This document shows positions 5,965-10,987 of a DNA stretch of 10,987 bases, one piece after another. The notes under the pieces were generated by a model. It saw only the letters and a list, made by a program, of their open reading frames with translations, was not told the DNA's origin and ran no database searches. The first letter of the stretch is position 1; every line of letters starts with the position of its first letter. Position numbers and translations under genes: made by a program. Source of the stretch: an uncultured Collinsella sp. (lineage in GTDB: Bacteria > Actinomycetota > Coriobacteriia > Coriobacteriales > Coriobacteriaceae); the NCBI GenBank assembly GCA_900764025.1, contig CAAFMM010000522.1, forward strand, positions 1 to 10,987. The letters are read 5' to 3'.

Positions 5965-7212
5965 ATGGAACAGAGAGTTGCAATCACCGGTATCGGTGCC
6001 GTATCGCCGCTCGGTAACACGGCGCTTGCTACCTGGGCGGCCATGTGCGCCGGCACGTGCGGCATCGGCCCGATCACGCACTTCGATACCGATGCGTTTG
6101 CCGTTAAGGTGGCGGCCGAGGCCAAGGGCTTTGACGGCAACGAGTACTTTGGCAAGCGTGACGCCAAACACCTGGACCCCTGCGTCCAGTTTGCCCTGGC
6201 GGCGTCAGACGAGGCCATGCACGATGCGGGCTTTGATGTCGAGGGCACCATCGATCGCGAGCGCCTGGGCGTCTACGTGGGTTCAGGCGTGGGCGGCATG
6301 CAGACACTCGTCGACAACGTCCACACGATTGCCGACCGCGGGCCTCGTCGCGCATCGCCCTACATGATTGCGATGATGATCCCCAACATGGCATCGGGCA
6401 ATATCGCAATCCGCCACAAGGCAAAGGGCCCGACCCTGCCCGTGGTGACCGCGTGCGCGACCTCGGCCCATGCCGTGGGCGAGGCGTTCCGCGCCATCAA
6501 GCACGGCTATGCCGATGCGATTCTCGCCGGCGGTGCCGAGGCCGCAATCATCCCCGATGCCGTTGCGGGCTTTACGTCCTGCCGCGCTCTCACCACTAAT
6601 CCTGACCCGTCGACGGCATGCCGTCCGTTCGATGCAGACCGCGACGGCTTTGTGATGGGCGAGGGCGCCTGCGTGCTGGTTCTCGAGAGCATGGAGCATG
6701 CGCAGGCGCGCGGTGCGCACATTTATGCCGAGGTCGTGGGCTACGGCAACACCGATGATGCCTATCACATCACGAGTCCTGATCCCGAGGCTGCCGGCAT
6801 TGCCCGCGCGATATCGCTGGCGGTAACCGAGGGCGACGTCAAGCCTTCCGAGGGTCTCTACATCAATGCCCACGGCACATCGACCAAGCTCAACGATTCG
6901 TCCGAGACGACGGGCATTAAGCGCGCGCTCGGCGAGGACGCGGCGCGCGCCGCGCACGTCTCGTCGACTAAGTCGATGACCGGCCACATGATCGGTGCTA
7001 CGGGCGCCATCGAGGTCATGGCCTGTGCCATGGCGCTCGAGCAGGGCGTGGTGCCCCCGACCATTAACTACCACACGCCCGATCCCGTCTGCGATCTTGA
7101 TTACACGCCTAATCGAGCGGTTCGCGCCGACCTTACCTGGGCGCTTTCGACCAACCTGGGCTTTGGCGGGCACAACGCCGCCATCGCACTGCGTAGATAT
7201 ACGAGGAGCTAG
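5965..7212 (+). CDS. fabF: Beta-ketoacyl-ACP synthase II (elongating condensing enzyme)
   Basis: FabF extends acyl-ACP by two carbons using malonyl-ACP. The 415-residue protein has the full KAS II active site: Cys164 in TACATSAH, His303 in NAHGTST, Lys336 in STKSMTGH and His341, with the glycine-rich NLGFGGHN near the C-terminus. The start is ambiguous between adjacent ATGs at 5962 and 5965; 5965 is chosen because GAGGAG at 5953-5958 then lies 6 nt upstream and the product begins MEQRVAITGIG like other family members. An in-frame TTG at 5947 is unlikely. It is the only elongating synthase in the window, so it probably handles all chain lengths, unless a second copy lies elsewhere. accB starts 3 nt after its stop. 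Confidence 0.96.
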   Translation: MEQRVAITGIGAVSPLGNTALATWAAMCAGTCGIGPITHFDTDAFAVKVAAEAKGFDGNEYFGKRDAKHLDPCVQFALAASDEAMHDAGFDVEGTIDRERLGVYVGSGVGGMQTLVDNVHTIADRGPRRASPYMIAMMIPNMASGNIAIRHKAKGPTLPVVTACATSAHAVGEAFRAIKHGYADAILAGGAEAAIIPDAVAGFTSCRALTTNPDPSTACRPFDADRDGFVMGEGACVLVLESMEHAQARGAHIYAEVVGYGNTDDAYHITSPDPEAAGIARAISLAVTEGDVKPSEGLYINAHGTSTKLNDSSETTGIKRALGEDAARAAHVSSTKSMTGHMIGATGAIEVMACAMALEQGVVPPTINYHTPDPVCDLDYTPNRAVRADLTWALSTNLGFGGHNAAIALRRYTRS

Positions 7213-7215
7213 AGC

Positions 7216-7692
7216 ATGGATTCCAAAAGACTTGCCGAGATAGCCGATGTCATGGAGGACCGCGGCCTCACGCGCGTGCGCGTTGAGGAGCCCGATGGCA
7301 CCGCGGTCGAGCTCGAGCGCGCGAGCGCCGCACAGCCGGTTGCCGTGCCCATGCCTATGCCGGGTGCCGTGACTGCTCCGGCGGTGGCTCCTGTCGCCAT
7401 GCCTGCTGCCGCACCGGAGCCCGCCGCGCAGGCGCCTGTCGCCGCACCGGAGCCCAAGGGCACCGAGGTGACCGCTCCCATGGTCGGCGTTTTCTATGCC
7501 GCCCCGGCGCCGGGCGACGAGCCGTTTGTGCACGTGGGCTCCAAGGTCAAGGCCGGTGAGACCCTCTGCATCATCGAGGCCATGAAGGTTCTCAACGAGG
7601 TGACGGCCGAGGCAGACGGCGAGGTGCTCGAGATCTGCGTGGCCGACGGCGACCTCGTGGAGTTTGGCAGCTGCCTCATGAGGATCGGATAG
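7216..7692 (+). CDS. accB: Biotin carboxyl carrier protein of acetyl-CoA carboxylase
   Basis: AccB carries the biotin that shuttles carboxyl groups from AccC to AccDA. The 158-residue protein has a short N-terminal helical segment (1-35), a Pro/Ala-rich flexible linker (about 38-82) and a C-terminal biotinyl domain with EAMKVLNE, in which Lys124 is the biotinylation site used by BirA. The domain ends VEFGSCLMRIG. EAMKVLNE matches the usual EAMKxxNE form. Its GAGG binding site lies inside the end of fabF, so translation is probably coupled. The linker contains a duplicated 15-bp segment. Confidence 0.96.
   Translation: MDSKRLAEIADVMEDRGLTRVRVEEPDGTAVELERASAAQPVAVPMPMPGAVTAPAVAPVAMPAAAPEPAAQAPVAAPEPKGTEVTAPMVGVFYAAPAPGDEPFVHVGSKVKAGETLCIIEAMKVLNEVTAEADGEVLEICVADGDLVEFGSCLMRIG
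7408..7455 (+). repeat. accB: 15-bp direct repeat within the accB linker
   Basis: GCCGCACCGGAGCCC occurs at 7408-7422 and again, identically, at 7441-7455, offset by 33 bp (11 codons, in frame). It encodes the repeated AAPEP units of the Pro/Ala linker. This suggests the linker grew by internal duplication, though biased codon use in low-complexity sequence could also produce it. Confidence 0.75.
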
Positions 7693-7701
7693 GTGATATC
7701 C

Positions 7702-8124
7702 ATGAACAAAGAAGAGCTTAAAGAACTGTTGCCGCATCGCGAACCGATGCTTTTGCTTGACGAGGCCGAGCTGGTGGGCGACGAGGCCCACGGCAAGATC
7801 ACGATTACGGGTGACGAGTACTTTTTGCAGGGGCATTTTCCGGGAAACCCGGTGGTCCCCGGCGTGATTCAGTGTGAGATGCTCGCCCAAAACTGCTGCG
7901 TGCTGCTGATGGGCGATGAGGAAGCGCGCGGCGCGACGCCGTTCTACACAAGCCTGGACAAGGTGCGCTTTAAGCGTCCGGTGCGACCGGGCGACACGGT
8001 GGATCTGGTGTGCTCCATCACGCGTGCGCGCGGGCCGTTCCGCTTTGCGACGGGCACCGCGAGCGTCAACGGTGAGGTCTGTTGCCGCGCCGACATGTCT
8101 TTTGCACTCATGCACGAAAGTTAA
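7702..8124 (+). CDS. fabZ: 3-hydroxyacyl-ACP dehydratase
   Basis: FabZ dehydrates 3-hydroxyacyl-ACP to trans-2-enoyl-ACP. The 140-residue hotdog-fold protein has LPHREPMLLLD near the N-terminus, the catalytic His45 in GHFPGNPVVPGV and Glu59 in QCEMLAQ. FabA-type enzymes also isomerise to cis-3, but the length and PHREPMLL motif favour FabZ. The start at 7702 is chosen for AGGTGA (7691-7696) at 5-nt spacing; an in-frame GTG at 7693 would add three residues and remains possible. It sits between accB and accC, as in the streptococcal cluster. Confidence 0.95.
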   Translation: MNKEELKELLPHREPMLLLDEAELVGDEAHGKITITGDEYFLQGHFPGNPVVPGVIQCEMLAQNCCVLLMGDEEARGATPFYTSLDKVRFKRPVRPGDTVDLVCSITRARGPFRFATGTASVNGEVCCRADMSFALMHES

Positions 8125-8134
8125 GGAAGGCTTC

Positions 8135-9464
<1,330 letters not shown>

Positions 9465-9478
<14 letters not shown>

Positions 9479-10987
9479 AAAAGCGAAGACGGTCAACGTC
9501 CTCGAGGGACCGATGACCGAGTCGTGCGCCGAGTTTCCCGCGCGCCACGTGTTTATCAAGTGCCCGGAGTGCCGCCGCGTGATCGATGAGGCGCGCCTGC
9601 ACGACAACCTCGAGGTCTGCCCTCGTTGCGGCAAACACTTTCGCGTGAGCGGGCGCGACCGCATGCGCATGACGATTGACGAGGGCACGTTTGAGGAATG
9701 GGATGCCAGTCTGGCGCCGGAGGACTTCCTTTCGTTTCCCGGCTATGCCGACAAGCTCAAGAGCGTGAGCGAACGTTCGGGCGAGCGCGATGCCGTTGTG
9801 TGCGGCAAGGGCAAAATCTGCGGTTGCGATACGGCGCTCTTCTTTATGGACGCCAACTTTATGATGGGCTCGATGGGTTCCGTGGTGGGCGAGAAGATCT
9901 GTCGCACATTTGAGCGAGCGACCGAGCTTGGATTGCCAGTTGTCGGCTTTACCGTTTCGGGCGGTGCGCGCATGCAAGAGGGCGTGACATCGCTTATGCA
10001 GATGGCCAAGATTTCTGCGGCGGTTAGGCGCCATAGCGAGGCGGGCGGCCTGTATATCACGGTGCTCACTGACCCCACGACCGGAGGCGTAACCGCGAGC
10101 TTTGCCATGGAGGGCGATATTATCCTGGCTGAGCCCGATGCCCTGACGGCATTTGCCGGCCCGCGCGTGATCGAGCAGAACATGCACAAGCGCCTGCCCA
10201 AGGGATTCCAGCGCTCCGAGTTTTTGCTGGAGCACGGCTTTTGCGATGCCGTTGTTCCGCGTGGCGAGATTGCGCTCACGGTAGGCGAGCTGCTGGCACT
10301 GCACGAAGGGCACGCGCCCGGCCTGGGGGCACCGCATGAGATCGTGCATACGGGTCGTCGCGGCAAAAAGCTGGGACACTTGTTCAAGCGCTCGACCGCA
10401 CCAAAAACCGCGCTCGAGATTGTCAAGCAGACCCGCTCGGCAGATCGCGCCACGGCGGGCGAGATGATCTCGCTGGGCCTGGATGGATTTGTGGAGCTGC
10501 ATGGCGACCGTTACTTTGGCGACGACGCCGCCGTGGTGGCTGGCATTGGCTGGAAAGACGGGCGACCCGTGACGGTTATCGCCGTCGAGCGCGGTACCAC
10601 GACCAAAGAGCGCATGCGTCGCAACTTTGGTATGGCACATCCCGAGGGCTACCGCAAAGCGCGTCGCCTTATGCGCCAGGCCGAAAAGTTTGGTCGACCG
10701 GTTCTGTGTCTGGTCGATACTTCGGGCGCGTTTTGCGGCATCGGTGCCGAGGAGCGCGGCCAGGGCGAGGCGATTGCCCAGAATCTCATGGAGATGAGCG
10801 GCCTCAAGACGCCGATTGTCTCGGTGGTGACAGGCGAGGGCGGCTCTGGTGGCGCGCTGGCGCTGTCCGTGGCCGACCGCATCCTGATGCTCTCGAGCTC
10901 GGCCTATTCGGTCGTGAGCCCCGAGGCCTGTGCGTCGATCCTGTGGAAGGATACCGAGCGCGCGAATGAGGCCGCCGAGGCGCTTAA
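9465..10987 (+). CDS. accDA: Fused acetyl-CoA carboxylase carboxyltransferase, beta-alpha (3' end outside window)
   Basis: This is a single open frame in which AccD (beta) is fused to AccA (alpha), forming the carboxyltransferase that makes malonyl-CoA from carboxybiotin and acetyl-CoA. At least 507 residues are visible and no stop is reached. The AccD part has the four-cysteine zinc ribbon (33, 36, 52, 55; CPEC and CPRC), SGGARMQEG (165-173) and [12 protein letters not shown] basic linker (about 285-314) leads to the AccA part from about 315, with [38 protein letters not shown] (oxyanion GGSGG 459-463) and [11 protein letters not shown]. The long N-terminal helical segment of E. coli AccA is missing. 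ATG 9465 is chosen (GGGG at 9454-9457); ATG 9471 in the same frame is possible. It overlaps accC by 14 nt. Confidence 0.94.

Overview
This is a housekeeping region of a high-G+C bacterium; most third codon positions are G or C. The gene content and order (fusA followed directly by rpsJ, a streptococcal-style fab cluster using FabK, and a fused accDA gene) best fit an anaerobic actinobacterium of the class Coriobacteriia, such as Collinsella. That assignment rests on gene organisation and recalled family knowledge, not on a database search.

Layout. Positions 1-573 are the 3' end of fusA (elongation factor G). A complete rpsJ (ribosomal protein S10, TTG start) follows at 634-942 and ends in a strong intrinsic terminator at 965-1004. 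The rest of the S10 ribosomal operon is not here. A monofunctional biotin-protein ligase, birA (1059-1835, minus strand), converges on rpsJ. The 176-bp gap between birA and fabH (1836-2011) carries two nearly identical 19-bp direct repeats 48 bp apart, the best candidate for an undescribed operator in this window.

From 2012 to the right edge, one tightly packed plus-strand operon encodes nearly all of type II fatty acid synthesis and acetyl-CoA carboxylase: fabH, acpP, fabK, fabD, fabG, fabF, accB, fabZ, accC and accDA (cut by the window edge). Gaps between genes range from a 14-nt overlap to about 52 nt, with no internal terminator, so one long transcript with translational coupling is likely.

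How the genes work together. BirA attaches biotin to AccB. AccC carboxylates that biotin and the AccDA carboxyltransferase moves the carboxyl group to acetyl-CoA, making malonyl-CoA. FabD transfers malonyl to ACP (AcpP), FabH starts chains, and FabF, FabG, FabZ and FabK carry out elongation, ketoreduction, dehydration and enoyl reduction. No fatty-acid regulator (FabT, FapR) and no recognised unsaturated-fatty-acid gene (fabA, fabM) is present. I found no mobile element, CRISPR array, tRNA or clearly novel multi-gene system. The unusual points are regulatory (the repeat pair) and organisational (isolated rpsJ, accDA fusion, birA next to its client genes).
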